Source: Cornus controversa (taxonomy: Eukaryota > Streptophyta > Magnoliopsida > Cornales > Cornaceae). Taken from it: 64,000 nucleotides of DNA. Each line of letters opens with the position of its first letter. Within the stretch, counting starts at the first letter, position 1. Of this stretch, positions 25,430 through 37,446 are shown one piece after another. Below the pieces are notes generated by a model. That model did no database searches, was not told the origin of the DNA, and was given only the letters and a program-made list of their open reading frames with translations. The stretch spans positions 97,466,533 to 97,530,532 of the forward strand of contig CM048845.1 of the NCBI GenBank assembly GCA_026545225.1, given 5' to 3'. Position numbers and translations under genes: made by a program.

Positions 25430-25584
25430 CAAAAAGCCAAATGAAATTACAATTATAGATTCTAATTCCAACTTTGTACAAATGAGAACCATGAACAATA
25501 ATCTACTCTATAAACCGAATGGCAATTTCTAAACAAAAAAAAGAGGGTTTCAGTGTCAAAACTTGTCAGCAGTACAAACAGCAG
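25200..25584. other. Spacer between SAUR block and TPR gene
   Basis: AT-rich spacer with an (AT)n tract at about 25395-25427. The right part is probably the 3' UTR of the TPR gene. No gene recognised. Confidence 0.6.
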
Positions 25585-28500
25585 TTATTGTCTTGAATAA
25601 CGGTCCGCAAGTGCCTTGGCCTTTTCAGGTGCAAAGAACCGTGCCTGCCCACAAACCATAATGTCATATAATTACATTTTAATTTCATGCATATTTATTT
25701 GGACAGAAATACCTCAAATATTTTACCAAAATCTAACAACCGCAGAGTTTTGAAAATGAGCAGATTAATCAAAGTAATAGCATTTCGCAATCCATACCAA
25801 AGCAACGTCTCACAACACATCCTAATAGGGGCGGTAAGGGTCTAGGTTACTCAACCAACCTGATTAATGTGCAAGTGAAATAGCCATGTTTTGTAATTCA
25901 TACTGGAGATATTCTATGTGAAGTAAGCAGAAAAATTATGCTTTATGTTCATGCTTCCTAACATCAGCATTACTGATCAGAAAAACATTGCCTCCTACGC
26001 CCCCCACCACTGACAAGTAATTGTGTGTGTGTCTGCTTGTCCTTGCGCGAGTGTATAGCCATGTGTATGACTCTGTGTGTGTGTGTGTGTGTGTGAAAAC
26101 ATTCACATACTCACTTGAATAAACATCCTCTCTGCATCTCCAACTTTTCCATTTTCTTTCAAAATAATTCCCTGCACAAGTGTTGAAAAGGTAAAATTGA
26201 AATGCAACTTGTGTCATTTTAAATTATCCACAGGTAATGGTTAGCAGGAAAATGAAGGAAATCATTTTACAAATGAATGGAGAAAAGTGGAGAAACACAT
26301 TTGAGAGGAAGAAGCAGCACAAACATTAACAGACAATTATATAAATATCGTCTCTGCATACCAGCTTAACCAGCCACCTTCAGCATTAGGTTATGTAAAT
26401 TGCTTTTGCATAGCATACAATAACAAAATTTTATTTCTTTTGGTATTTCTGAATTCATTTTTTTTTTCCATTTTAGTGAAACAACTAGATATTGACATCT
26501 AAATGGTAGCTGATCTTCAACAAAATATTCAGTATCAAAAATAGCCAAAAGAATTATCGATTTGCTAATTTGTGTACATTATACCATGCTGAATAGCTCA
26601 TGTCCTCTTTAGAGTTGTATGAAAGTAACACCAATCTCTCTCTCCACAGCAATAACATTTTAAAAAGTGGCAAGTGAAGTTGTACCATGTGGCGCACCAA
26701 TATCTGTTTCATGTGTTCATATATACAAACCACTCAACAAATGCATCTCTTGTGAGGTGAAGATATGTCCAGATCTACACTTCGGCTCACATTAGTAGGA
26801 AGAACACAGAATAACTCACTTAATCTTCATTTGCCGGTTGAAAGTATTGTTTGTAGATTTATACTGCGCTTTTCTTCATGTACAACTGTTCATCTTCCAT
26901 TATAAATGGATCACTCTGGCATAAAATACAACAGCAAAAGGTACTACAACAAGTGCCCCATTTGTAGATGGGGCATCTTAAAACTAAAAGGAATGTATAT
27001 AACATTTTCTGTTTATTTTTCTTTACATTTTCTGTTTATTTTTCTTTTAAGTAGGTAATAAATTACCATTTATTTTTCACAACTTTGTTTAACACTGAGA
27101 ATATGCCTACAAACACAATGCAAAACAAATATTGGAGGATCAGTTTTCCTTGTAAGTGTAGGTATATCATGGCACATTCTTTGCCAAATTCCTTTTTTTT
27201 TTTTTTTGGTAATTCATTCTTTGTCAACTTCTCCTGAAATTAACTTCTGAATTTTTATTTTTATTTTTTTGAAATTATTGCTGAAGTTCAGTTTCATTGC
27301 AGCAAAGGTCAAAAGGGTCATTAGCCATGTGATCCTGGTCAATCGAGGGTGTTGGGAGGGGTAGACTAGATATTGTCCTAACCATTGGTATTATTTGCAC
27401 AGAGTGACTGCTTTAAGGATCTTGACAGCCTGAGCTTTTTCCACTACACTAGGTAATAGCCCCTCTAATTGCGGTAAAAGTGGATCATCAAAATAGTCCA
27501 GCAAAAATCTACATGCTTACAGGTTGAAATAAAGATTATTGTGCTTTTGACTGCAGATGAAAACTTTTTCGTCAATAAAAAAACACAACATAGCTTAGAG
27601 TAAGTTCTTAGTCAAGGTAATGCTCTTCGTTTTGTAAAAGTCAGGTATCCACCCAACAAGATCCGGAAACTTCTAGAAAGTTGAAGAGACAAAAACTAAT
27701 GTAAATCATTCAGGATGCTGGGGGAAAAAGGCACCTTGACTAAGTAACCCCGAAAGTCATTTGGATGACTAGAAATGAGTTGATCATAAATAGATACAGC
27801 ATCACTGAAATGGCCCCAATCTGAGTAGGCTTTTCCAAGAAGCAATTCAACCTGAAAAATTATTTTAACTGTAAATCATAAAGGCCCAAGAAAGAGGGAA
27901 AACCAAAATCTAAACACACACACACACACCAAAAAAAAAAACTTCACACATCATATCACCTACCAAAAATCAAAATCAATACAGCATGTCCAATTTTAGA
28001 GGTTCTCAAACTAATTTTTTAAAAATAGATAGGATTAACATTAATCACATTTTAAAATTAGGGGGAACTACGCCACGGACACGGACATCTTGACATATAT
28101 TATCAACTAAAATTAAAACCAGTACGGGAGTGCATATACAGATGGATTATACCTGTCACATTATCAAGATATAGAGGCCAAATACAAGGTGAGTGAAGAA
28201 TGCATGTTTGCTTAATTTCCATAATAATAAACAAAAATAAGGGGGAGAGTGTCAGTCCAGTTCACTGGATAAAATTAATCTCAACAAAGTATCACTTGTA
28301 TTGTGCAACAAAGATGAAAACTTTTGAAGTTTTATGGAAATCATTGAATTAACTTCCTGATAGAAGTGCAGCATAATCTTACAAGCTACATATAAATAAC
28401 TGGTGAACAAAATTAACTTCTGACAACAGTGCAATGCCAGTGATGTTTAGATTTGCATTGCTGGGAGATCATAACTCACTTGAATGGGGTCCACCTTCTG

Positions 28501-28599
28501 CAGTGCTGCTTCCACTGAACTGCTGTCAGCCTTGATATTAAGATCATCTGATTTTTCTATATTCAGACGTTCACGAGAGGCCAGAAGGACCTGAACTGC
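25585..28599 (-). CDS. Tetratricopeptide-repeat protein, last four exons (possibly chloroplast SLOW GREEN 1-like)
   Basis: Four minus-strand exons join in phase 0 with GT-AG ends: 28599-28480, 27851-27735, 26171-26115 and 25644-25585 (stop TAA at 25585-25587). They encode 40, 39, 19 and 19 residues. The product has helix-pair TPR character: LLLGKAYSDWGHFSDAVSIY, then a second repeat with ENGKVGDAERMFIQARFFAP, ending ALADRYSRQ. TPRs mediate protein-protein contacts. The style recalls plant chloroplast TPR proteins of the SLOW GREEN 1 group, but that name is from memory and tentative. A possible 15-base microexon lies at 28889-28903 (AG before, GT after, phase 0). No transit peptide, start codon or other 5' exons were found before the LINE, TRIM and SAUR insertions on the right, so the gene may be 5'-truncated. 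Confidence 0.75.
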
Positions 28600-28903
28600 C
28601 TGCATAAGCATTAAAAGGAAAAAAAATGTAATTTACTCCTTGTCTGCTAATGTTTCGGGCTGCATATACTTACAAAATAAGAATCAAATGCTAAAATTCA
28701 CATGATATTGGCAGAAAGAATACGTGTCAATCATCAATTAGATGGAAAGGCTAGCTAAACAATTTATCACCAATAAAAATAATTTATAAATGTCATCTTC
28801 TTGAAGTACTAGTGCAAATGTATGGGAAATGAATATCTACTCAATTATTTACAGTTATGAAACTAAACATCGTGATTGCAGAAAATACCTTGACCATATC
28901 TGT

Positions 28904-30789
28904 CTACCTCCAGCACTCTTGACAAAGAAATAGACTGAATAGCAATCATTTAATTAAACCATAAGATAATTAAAAAAAAAATCCCCCAATAGCAGCAATT
29001 TGAATTGTAACTGGAATCCGAAATTTCATGAAGGCCTAGGTCTAGAACACCACCAGCTGTTAGCTTGAGTGGTATTTCCACCCACTCAGAAAGGGAGCTG
29101 CAGGGTTCAAGTCCTGGTCAGGACACCAGTGTCTGCAATACTTGTACAAAAAGAAAAGAGAAAACGAAAAAGCAAGAAAATAAAAAATATATATAAGAAA
29201 GGCCAAAGAATTTGATAAATTACCAAAAAAACTCTCCATCCAAACTGCAGCCAAGCAAGAAATAGAAAGTTCTTACATAGGAAACAAAGACCCTATTGAG
29301 AATTCATAATCAAAATTGAAACACATACCACCTATAGACTGTACACACACACACACATATATGTTTGCAAGAGAAAACAAATCTTTGTGCAGCCAGATCA
29401 CTCCAAATCAGCAATTTCTACACGATCTAGGAAGACAACAATGAACTCCAGTAAGGTTTTGTTCAACCAAACTTACAAATATCTCGACAAACACACAGAT
29501 TTCCAACAATGAGGTGCTTATTGTGAAGGCAAAAAACTCAGTTTTACATATAAAAGTTTGTGCAGTGCTTTGTGAACTTTTGAGGAAGTATAACTAAAAA
29601 TAAGTCTTGCTTAGGAAGCATACATTTCCTGGACGAATTGGTCATATGACAGCAACAAACATCAACCTAAATAATTAAAATTAGTATGCGCACAGTGTCT
29701 CTTCACAGAATATGTAGTCTAAACAACATGGTGAACAACATGGTGAAAGGAGAAAGGGAACTTCTTCCTTCTCTGCTAAATAAGAGACAAGTAACTTTAT
29801 TAGTTTAATAATAAAAATATCTGCCCTTGGGCCTGGGTTCAGGTGAAACCAGAGAGAATGAATTGGGTAGGACTTGGGTGTGAATCTTGCCAAAAAAAAA
29901 ATATATAAAACACAAGTTATTAGTTTTTCTATGGAGGAAAAAGGAAGCTACAAGAAAGGGTACAAATCATGATAAATGAAAAAACTGCTATCAATGCCTC
30001 TAAATTTTTTTTTTTGATTAGTTCCCAATGCCTCTAATTATTTTGCCATCTGCTGCATATAGACACATCCCTTCCTCAAATCTCTCTCGGATCATCAATT
30101 CAGGAGCATCTGATCACATTACTGGCATGTCCTCTTTCTCATCCTATAACACTTGCCCATACAGATAGAAAGTTACAATTATATATGGACTTTTCAGGTA
30201 TTAATAGAACTTACCATCTCAGTCACTCCATCTACAACTCTCCTATTTTTCTTGTTATTAAAGTTAAATCAATATTTATATATGATAAAATTGCAAGTCA
30301 AAAACTAACTTGCTGTGTTCTATCCATATCATAATGTCTTTCTAAGACCTGGAAATTAAGAGAATGTTTGGTAGCGTGTGAGGCAAAACCATCAGCAGAA
30401 AGTAGTGGTGTTATCTTCCCTGATGGACAGTAGGTTCTAAGGCACAAAATTAGACCATTCATCTTTTCTTTTATTGCAGACAATTTAAGAAAAGGAAAGC
30501 AAATCCTTATGTAACAGTCAGGAATACAGTTGTGGGTTGATAGTCAAAATCTTAAGTTGCACCACTGAGTGCTTAAATCCAACTCCAATTATTCACATAC
30601 CCTAAAGATTCTTGATTAAGGTACCAGCAAAGGAGTTAGCCAATCTATCTGGTTTGCCACATTAAACTTTTCTCGATAAACTTCTCTAAGCTGTTTCTAA
30701 GCATAAGAAATTTAGTAAGCCACCCAGACTAACTAATGTGGTCAGTGGTTGGGTCGTAAGTGTTGGGATTTAGCATAAACCATAAGAAG
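28904..30789. other. Non-coding region right of the TPR exons
   Basis: AT-rich DNA expected to hold the missing 5' exons of the TPR gene if it is complete, but I could not identify any exon with both splice signals and TPR-like coding. It contains a SINE at about 29048-29200 and an (AC)n tract near 29343. Confidence 0.5.
29048..29200 (+). mobile_element. tRNA-derived SINE
   Basis: An RNA polymerase III box A-like motif TAGCTTGAGTGGTA (29061-29074) is followed 30 bases later by a perfect box B, GGTTCAAGTCC (29104-29114). An A-rich tail follows. The sequence does not fold as a full tRNA, so it is a SINE rather than a tRNA gene. The ends are approximate. Confidence 0.65.
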
Positions 30790-31250
30790 TATTTTTTTTT
30801 TCCTAGGTAAGTGGAAAAATGTATTAATATGGCCAAAAAAGTACAAGGATTAAGCTAGGACATTGGGCATCCCCCAACACTACAAAGCTAAGAAGCAAAT
30901 AAGCAACAAAGTACCTTCCAAGGAAGGTTCAAAACAGCAAAGAAGCAGCATGCAACATACACCAGCCAATGCAGAGAAACCAGCAACAAGCAACAAAAAA
31001 ACAGAATCAATGAACCAGCAAAACAAGCCCAGCAGCGAATCTCCATATCCTCACAAAGCACATCAGAAAGGCTGCTAGCATAGAAGGCAATCCACAGACA
31101 AATCAGAAATTGTCATAACCTCCCACCAAACTGTTTTTGCAACCTCCACAGGATCTCGCCTCACATCCTGATGAAACCTACTGTTATGTTCAGTCCATAT
31201 AGACCAAATAGATGTGGAAAACAATCTTCTATAAACCTTAGTAATCACTA
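30790..31250 (-). mobile_element. 3' end of a LINE (non-LTR) retrotransposon
   Basis: On the minus strand, about 31235-31075 reads through a 49-residue open frame containing STSIWSIWTEHNSRF and RRDPVEVAKTVWWEV, the usual C-terminal end of plant LINE reverse-transcriptase polyproteins, and then a stop. About 270 bases of 3' UTR follow and end in a run of A (plus-strand T run at 30792-30801), as expected for a 5'-truncated insertion. No target duplication was found. Confidence 0.7.
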
Positions 31251-31299
31251 TAACTTAATAAACTTAAGAGAGAAGCAGGACCCAATCATCATCATTCCA

Positions 31300-31500
31300 C
31301 TGTTGTAACATGGTAAAAGAGCAGGCATGGCCTAAGTTCGAACCTCATTGCTGTTCTCATAAAAACAATTAATGCATGTGTTTTCCCACTCATTGTAAAG
31401 AGTTTGACCAAATGTGAGGGGGGTGTCAGAGTACATAAAGAAATAAAGTAACATCTTCTCTAGTAGCTTAAGCTTTTAAATTAAATGGGGGTTAAGAATG
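31300..31500 (+). mobile_element. SINE-like repeat
   Basis: Contains AGTTCGAACCTC, a box B-like motif, about 25 bases after GGTAAAAGAGCAGGC. It then shows GTGAGGGGGGTGTCAGAGTA and TAGCTTAAGCTTTTAAATT, patterns known from widespread plant SINE-like repeats. The limits are approximate and the box A is not clear. Confidence 0.4.
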
Positions 31501-31592
31501 ATCTCAATTGAAATAGTAGGAGTTCTACAGGGAGCAAGGTACAGGCTATGGCTGTAATGCATCAATCAGAAAAGAACTAAAGGGAACTGACT

Positions 31593-32076
31593 ATAATACC
31601 CCACTCCAACACATGGTATGATATTGTCCGCTTTGGGCCTGAGCCCACACGGTTTTGCTCTTGGGTTTTACCTCAAAAAGCCTCATACCATTTGAAGAAA
31701 ACATACTACATATAAGCACATCCCCTTTTCCACATCCACGCGATGTGGGATTGAGCACCCTGTACCCTGTCAGTGTGGTAGCTCAGCCCAGTGTCTGTCT
31801 TCGCACCCGCCCACTCACACCCGTCCACAAGGGTTACTACAATCCACCCCCTATGAGGCCCGATGTCCTCGTCGGCACACTTCCGGCTGGGTTTAGGCCC
31901 TGATACCAACTGTAATACCCCGCTCCAACACATGGTATGATATTATCCGCTTTGAGCCTGAACCCGCACGGTTTTGCTATTGGGTTTTATCCCAAAAGGC
32001 CTCATACCATTTGAAAAGAACATACTACATATAAGCACATCCCCTTTTCCACACCCAGGCGATATGGGATTCAGCA
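31593..32076 (-). mobile_element. TRIM (terminal-repeat retrotransposon in miniature), 484 bp
   Basis: Two direct repeats of 165-166 bp, at 31593-31757 and 31911-32076, enclose about 150 bp without a coding frame. The right repeat runs TGTAATACCCC to GGGATTCAGCA; in the left one the first G is changed to A. Read on the minus strand, GTTGGTATCAGGG (31910-31898) lies directly after the right repeat and resembles the initiator-tRNA primer-binding site, so the right repeat is the 5' LTR. The repeats differ at scattered positions, so the insertion is not recent. No target duplication is visible. Mobilisation would depend on enzymes of other elements. Confidence 0.75.
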
Positions 32077-32432
32077 GTTGGTGCTCTATAAAATAATGAT
32101 ATTACAAAAAAGTGTGGAGCCAAACAAGGCTCTCTCTTGAATGCACTCATGTGGAACTCAAATGCATTTATTTTTCAAATATTTACAAAATCGAACTGGT
32201 GATGACAAAATCACACAAAAATCAATTTGACAACAAAACATAATAGTATAATACAAATTCTTCCGAGTCTCTTTGAATCCATAAAGCTAGCTCAAATAAT
32301 AATATGTATTGTGATTAATCCCTTTTCTTTCTAGACTTGGACATGAACATGATTTGATTCTTTGTAGACTTGGACATGAACAATGAACATGAACATGATT
32401 TGGTTCTTTGTAGACTTGGAGATCAAGATGAT

Positions 32433-32819
32433 TTAGTTCTTTATAGACTTGGGCATCATTTGGTGCCTGGACAAACACCTTTGCAATATATCCTCAAACT
32501 CTTCTTCTTCACAAGGAATCCTCAACCCACCTTCCTGTTCATATCCAAACTCCTCAGCTGCTTTCTCCATCAAACCCCGGAAATCCGGCATGGACAGGTA
32601 GCTTGCCGGGATCACGAATCTCCTCAGCTCCCGCCCTACATAAACTACCAGGAACCCTTTCGGAACTTGCCTCGCTTTCTCATCTTCATCTTGATTACCA
32701 TCCAACATTTCTCTAACAATCAACAGCTTCTCAACAGACTCTTCACAACCGCCCTTTCCTCCGGTCAATGCTTTCGGTATATAGTGCAAGGGAATCCGGA
32801 AAATGCCCTTGTGCCACAC
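32433..32819 (-). pseudogene. SAUR copy with displaced start and early stop
   Basis: Duplicate of the SAUR at 23565-24107. Two extra bases near 32816 (GTGCCACACTCC against GTGCAACTCC on the plus strand) put the ancestral start codons out of frame. The ancestral frame stays open upstream but has no ATG there. A CAA-to-TAA change ends the protein after KSIKN (32433-32435), removing the repeated tail. The SAUR domain (VPKGFLVVYVGRELRRFVIP and EEFGYEQEGGLRIPC) is undamaged. The first in-frame ATG is at 32706-32708 and would give a 91-residue protein, an ordinary SAUR length. It is therefore either a pseudogene or a shortened working gene. Confidence 0.7.
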
Positions 32820-33710
32820 TCCATCCTCATCCTGCTGCTGCTGCTTGAACTCCTCATCCTCATCAATGACCTCTTTTATTTATGTAAATTGTTTTCTATA
32901 TATATATATATATGAAAAAATAACATAAATTTTATAAAGATATACTAGTTATCATGTAGTATTTAGGTCATTGATAAGATGAGAATTATTAATATAATAT
33001 ATACAAGTGATACATTGAAAATTTACTCTTCTTTTTCTTCCAAATCTTTGAAAATTTGAACCACATATGATGATTGAGAATGGGAAATAACTCGTATAAA
33101 TAATAGAGAAGAAAGGGTTGTTCTGTTTTTCTTATTAGCTGCAGAGAAAAAGCCTTTTGGATGACAAAATAACTCTTTCTCTTTGCCACTGAGAGAGAGA
33201 GAGAGTGAAAGAGAGAATAATAAGAAGAAGAAGAAGAAAATCTGATTAAGAATCTATTCCTACGGCAGATTAACGTTGGAGCTAGCAATTAAAAATTGGT
33301 TGGCACCCCAATACTATACTATGTTGGGCGTTTCACCACTCGCTAGCTGTCTCACAACGTTCCTCTAATTTTGGCGGGCGTTGTTCTATATTTGGCGGCA
33401 CTACAAATGGTCAGAAGATGCTGTATATCTATCTATCTATCTATCTATCTATATATATATATATATATTATGGTGTATCTATTTCTTTACAATGTCATTT
33501 GGTACAAGAGAACAGGGCACTTGAACTGGTGATTCTGCCATTTATTTTGAATTAATTATATCAAATATAATGGATAAAGTGCATTTTTTAAACTAACACA
33601 AAATCAAGGTCACCTCATTTAATTACAGGATGAAGTGCATGTTCAATAAACTGAAGTTTAGACATATAAACTATACTCGAATATATGTATATAGTCATGT
33701 TATAGATATC

Positions 33711-33886
33711 AGAGTAATGATCTCTTGCTCACCGGTGAACAAGAAATTTTCTACACACCAAGTACAGTAACCGTTGGATATGATCTAAGTGTAAAAAAGG
33801 TAACTTCCCAAAATCATTGTAATCATATCCAATGGTTATCATACATGGTGTGGAAGAATTTTTTGATCAGCAAAAGATCATTTCTG
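33711..33886. mobile_element. Mutator-type MITE with 9-bp target duplication
   Basis: The left end AGAGTAATGATCTCTTGCT and the inverse complement of the right end, AGAAATGATCTTTTGCT, match. The inverted repeat extends for about 65 bases into CACACCA and TTGGATATGAT. The 9-mer ATAGATATC stands on both sides (33702-33710 and 33887-33895). The 176-bp element has no coding frame. It accounts for part of the extra DNA in duplication copy B. Confidence 0.8.
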
Positions 33887-34376
33887 ATAGATATCATACG
33901 TAATATATATATAAATACTGTTGAGACACACATTTCATGTAGTATAAATATGGTCATCTTATAGATATCATTTACATAGGAAACTTCATGTGAGTTTGAC
34001 TTTGGGTGCCAAATCTGAACAGCAGTTATTTGAAAGCATCGTCATCGTCCCCTTCAGATTTGTCCATGTTTTGTCATGATGTATCATTGAGGGGATCAGT
34101 AAGATTGGCCACTCAGATGCAAAACAAATGTCAAAAGCTTAACGACCGCTAATTAGTTAACCTTTTAACATGTCACACTCATTTATCCTTTATACATAGC
34201 CTAAAACCTCAATAAAATAAATACAGAATACCACTTTACTCTGCCTTATTAGTATTATTTTACGAAAAATAATTTAGAGTGCCACATTCTGACTATTATA
34301 TATAAGCGAAAAATAATTTATTCTGATTGTTTTATGTGAGTGAAAGATGATATTCAGGACAATTCTGGCTGGATCA

Positions 34377-34389
34377 GGCTCTGATACCA
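34377..34389 (-). other. Primer-binding site of Gypsy element
   Basis: On the minus strand TGGTATCAGAGCC, complementary to the 3' end of initiator methionine tRNA, lies three bases after the LTR end ...GGGGCGTGACA. It fixes the element's orientation as minus. Only about 38 bases of 5' internal sequence remain before the duplication block. Confidence 0.8.
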
Positions 34390-34392
34390 TGC

Positions 34393-37300
34393 TGTCACGC
34401 CCCGATTTCCAAGTCACCGGAAATGAGGGGTGATTAAGTTAAAAATTCACAATCTAATCATCAATACCCGTTGATCCCTGAATTTTCTTTCCTTTATAAG
34501 AAAATCATATTTCTCCAATTTATATAAACTGGACTCTGAATAAACATATTCGTACATAAACCACATATCATATGTCCCACCCCATGATTCTTATATACAT
34601 AAAATCCAATGTACAACCACATTACAACCAGAAGAAATTAATAAACATAATTCTCCCATCATCTAATCGATAGTAAAACCATCTATCTCATATTCTGGAC
34701 AAAATTAAATTCTAATGAATCCAATTACTACCTCTTCAGCCGATATTATCAAATCCTTTAACTAACTCCGTATCATGGTCATTACGTGCAAAATCTGGGA
34801 GGAGTAAGCTCACAAGCTCAACAAGATATGCTGAACGCAATCGATGCTTCATCAAGTTGATCCCACACCATATTCTCAAAATATACAAAATTTATTTCTC
34901 AACAATTAACATGCTCCAATTTCACAATTTGAAATTTCATAGCACCCAACAACTCATATGACAACTTTCAGCATATAAAACAATCATTTATACATGATTT
35001 AAAAACCAATCCTATCAGCATGCTCAACAAATAGCAAAAACTCAATTGCAATATATATACATTTAATCCATTCACCATGCTTAACAGTTAAACACATAAG
35101 CATCTCAATATTTACATCTTTTTCCAGTCATAATCCGATACACATACATGATTGGTCAAATCCGATGATCATGTGGTGTTGGGCAACTCCGACAACACCC
35201 GTATGATTGGTCAACTCCAAAGATCATACATTCTTGGCAATAAATTGGTCTTGCCATTGTGATTGGGCAACTCCGACGGCCACAAGATTTTGGACTACTC
35301 CGATTTCTAGGCATTAGCCTTAATATGATTGGACAACTCCGACAGTCATACCTTAGTGAGTAATTTCACCACTTCCATAGCATGGTTGGGCAACTCCGAA
35401 CACTATGTATGACTTACTTAGACAATCCTCTGATATATATATACACATGCACATTAGGCACATATACACATAGCATATTTCTCATGCTCTTTTACATACA
35501 TTCATGCTTTATTTAATTCTAGCATGCATCAGGCCCTCATACACCACATATAACGCATATATGCTCAAACTAATGCATACAATTCATATATGCATATAAT
35601 TTACCATCAACCAAACGTGCTCCTATTTTCATACATTCAACATGTATGTGTAGCAATCATCATATATCACCATATGAACAACTATAGTATGCATTTAACC
35701 ACATAGACATTCAAAATCATGCATGCAATTCACATATGCATATATTTTATTGCATTCCTAAACATGCCCTCATTTATATATATAGGAGATAGATGCAAGA
35801 ATCAACTTGCCTTGGTGTATTCCCAGAAGCCCATATTGTATCATCATCTGGCCCATCCTGCAGCGGCCCAATTGATTTTTCATTTCATCACTTTTCTTTT
35901 AAATAAGATTGGGCCTATACCCAATTCTGGCCAGTCCAATGTCAAACTACCCACAATCCACACTAAATCCCAATTCACTATTTCAGTCTACTGCCTAAGC
36001 CCAAACCTCAAGCCTAGTTAATTGACAAGCCATACACTACAGCCCACCAATTTGGTTGCCACACAAGAACCACATCACTAAGCCCAATTCAATTATGCAG
36101 GCCCATTGTCAAAGTCCATACTTAAACCAACCATCAAGCTCATATCACCTGTCAAGGAACAGAACCAGCTCCAATTCACAGACCAGCCAAGTGTCAGATT
36201 ATCAAGACCCAATTCTAAGCATCAAACCATAGCCTAAACAACCATTCACATCAGCAACCCATTGCCCACCACCTCAGGCCACTACTAAAGAATAACCAAA
36301 TTATCTTTATCTCCAACTATATGTACACCCACACACAACTGAACCAGTGTCTCAACCGATCCCAATCATTTAACTTGAACTTGTAACTATTTGTGCCCAT
36401 CATCTATAACACCGCTGACCACTGCAATCAACCATCTTCCTCAGTCGAGAAGACCCGAATAACCACCATTGATAGACCCATAACCGGCCACCCAAAATCG
36501 TGAGCACCCACAGCCAAACAAACACAACCCAGTCGTGTCTCCGCCATACATGAACCCACTGTTCAACCAAACCCAACTGAGTACCCAAAATAGCCGCAAA
36601 ACCCAACCCCGAATGACACCACAGCGAGCACAATAGCCACCCACACACCATGCGTATAGACCCATTCGAGCACCCCAAACTATAGTTGCCACTGTGACCT
36701 CGGTGAACCACCACCACCACCGTCGCGACAGCCACTCCCACGGAGCTCTAACATCACCACAACCAGCTTGCCATGCCACCATCAAGCTTCACTACCGAGC
36801 TCCACCACAACCACAACATTTAGCCACCATGGCCACATTCGAAACCACCATCTACCAAGTTCACAACCGTGAACCAACGCCTCCTCCAACTAACTCGGCT
36901 GAGCCACCATTGAGAACCAGCTAGACGCAGTTTCAAAACACCATCTGCCGGAGCACCACCGCTGGCCTCCACCATCAAGCTCAACCAACTTCAGCCACTT
37001 CCCAAGCTGAGAAGACCCACACTCCAAACGGCACCACCACCTTTGGCAGAGAAGACCCACTTCCCAGCCATAAACCACCACTAGCCGAGAGACCCACCAC
37101 CATCTCCGGCCACTGCCAACCTCCACCACAGCCACCATGTCACAACCACCACCTGCAACACCCAATAGCCGCCAAGACCACCTCTCGACTTCTCTGCAAC
37201 TCTCCTCTCTCTAAAACTCTCGGATTCTCTCTCTAAAACTTTTTTCTCTCTCTTTCTTTCCCTTTCTCTTTTATGCCGACACCCAACTTCTTCTACCTTT

Positions 37301-37446
37301 ATCATAAGATAAATATCTTCCATCTCTCTTTTTATCTTATCGTCTGTACCTCGATAATCTGATAAAATTCACATCTCCCTTCCAAAAATTAAATATAATA
37401 AGGAAGAAAAGAAAATAAATTGGTCAAAAATAATCTGATCTCTACA
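34393..37446 (-). mobile_element. Gypsy-type LTR, 3.05 kb
   Basis: In plus orientation it runs TGTCACGCCCCGATTTCC to GATCTCTACA; on the minus strand it is TG...CA. A PBS flanks the left end and a purine-rich tract (AAGGTGAGGAGGT on the minus strand) the right end. A TATA-like CATAAAAG on the minus strand near 37270 would place U3 in the first 180 bases. The plus-strand C-rich stretch at about 36400-37200 gives long meaningless frames on the minus strand. Short degenerate direct repeats lie at 35150-35410. Neither side has a second LTR. Confidence 0.7.
35150..35410. repeat. Degenerate direct repeats inside the Gypsy LTR
   Basis: About seven copies of a motif like GATTGGGCAACTCCGACRRTCAT, spaced roughly 20-70 bases, for example at about 35152, 35185, 35204, 35259, 35326 and 35384. 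In an LTR read on minus they fall in the long R/U5 part. Confidence 0.7.

Larger units (their letters stand above)
32077..34355. repeat. Segmental duplication, copy B
   Basis: Second copy of 23301-25199, same orientation. It starts exactly at the right end of the TRIM and stops where Gypsy sequence begins (34356). It includes a damaged SAUR gene and about 0.4 kb (about 33612-34018) absent from copy A, with a MITE inside. Confidence 0.9.

Noticed and set aside
29048..29130. Possible tRNA gene
   Set aside because: Box A-like and B motifs are present but no cloverleaf stems or acceptor stem can be formed; with the A-rich tail it is a SINE.
36400..37323. Several overlapping frames on both strands with Val/Trp/Gly-rich or His/Pro-rich products
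   Set aside because: They lie in the C-rich part of a Gypsy LTR; composition alone keeps all frames open.
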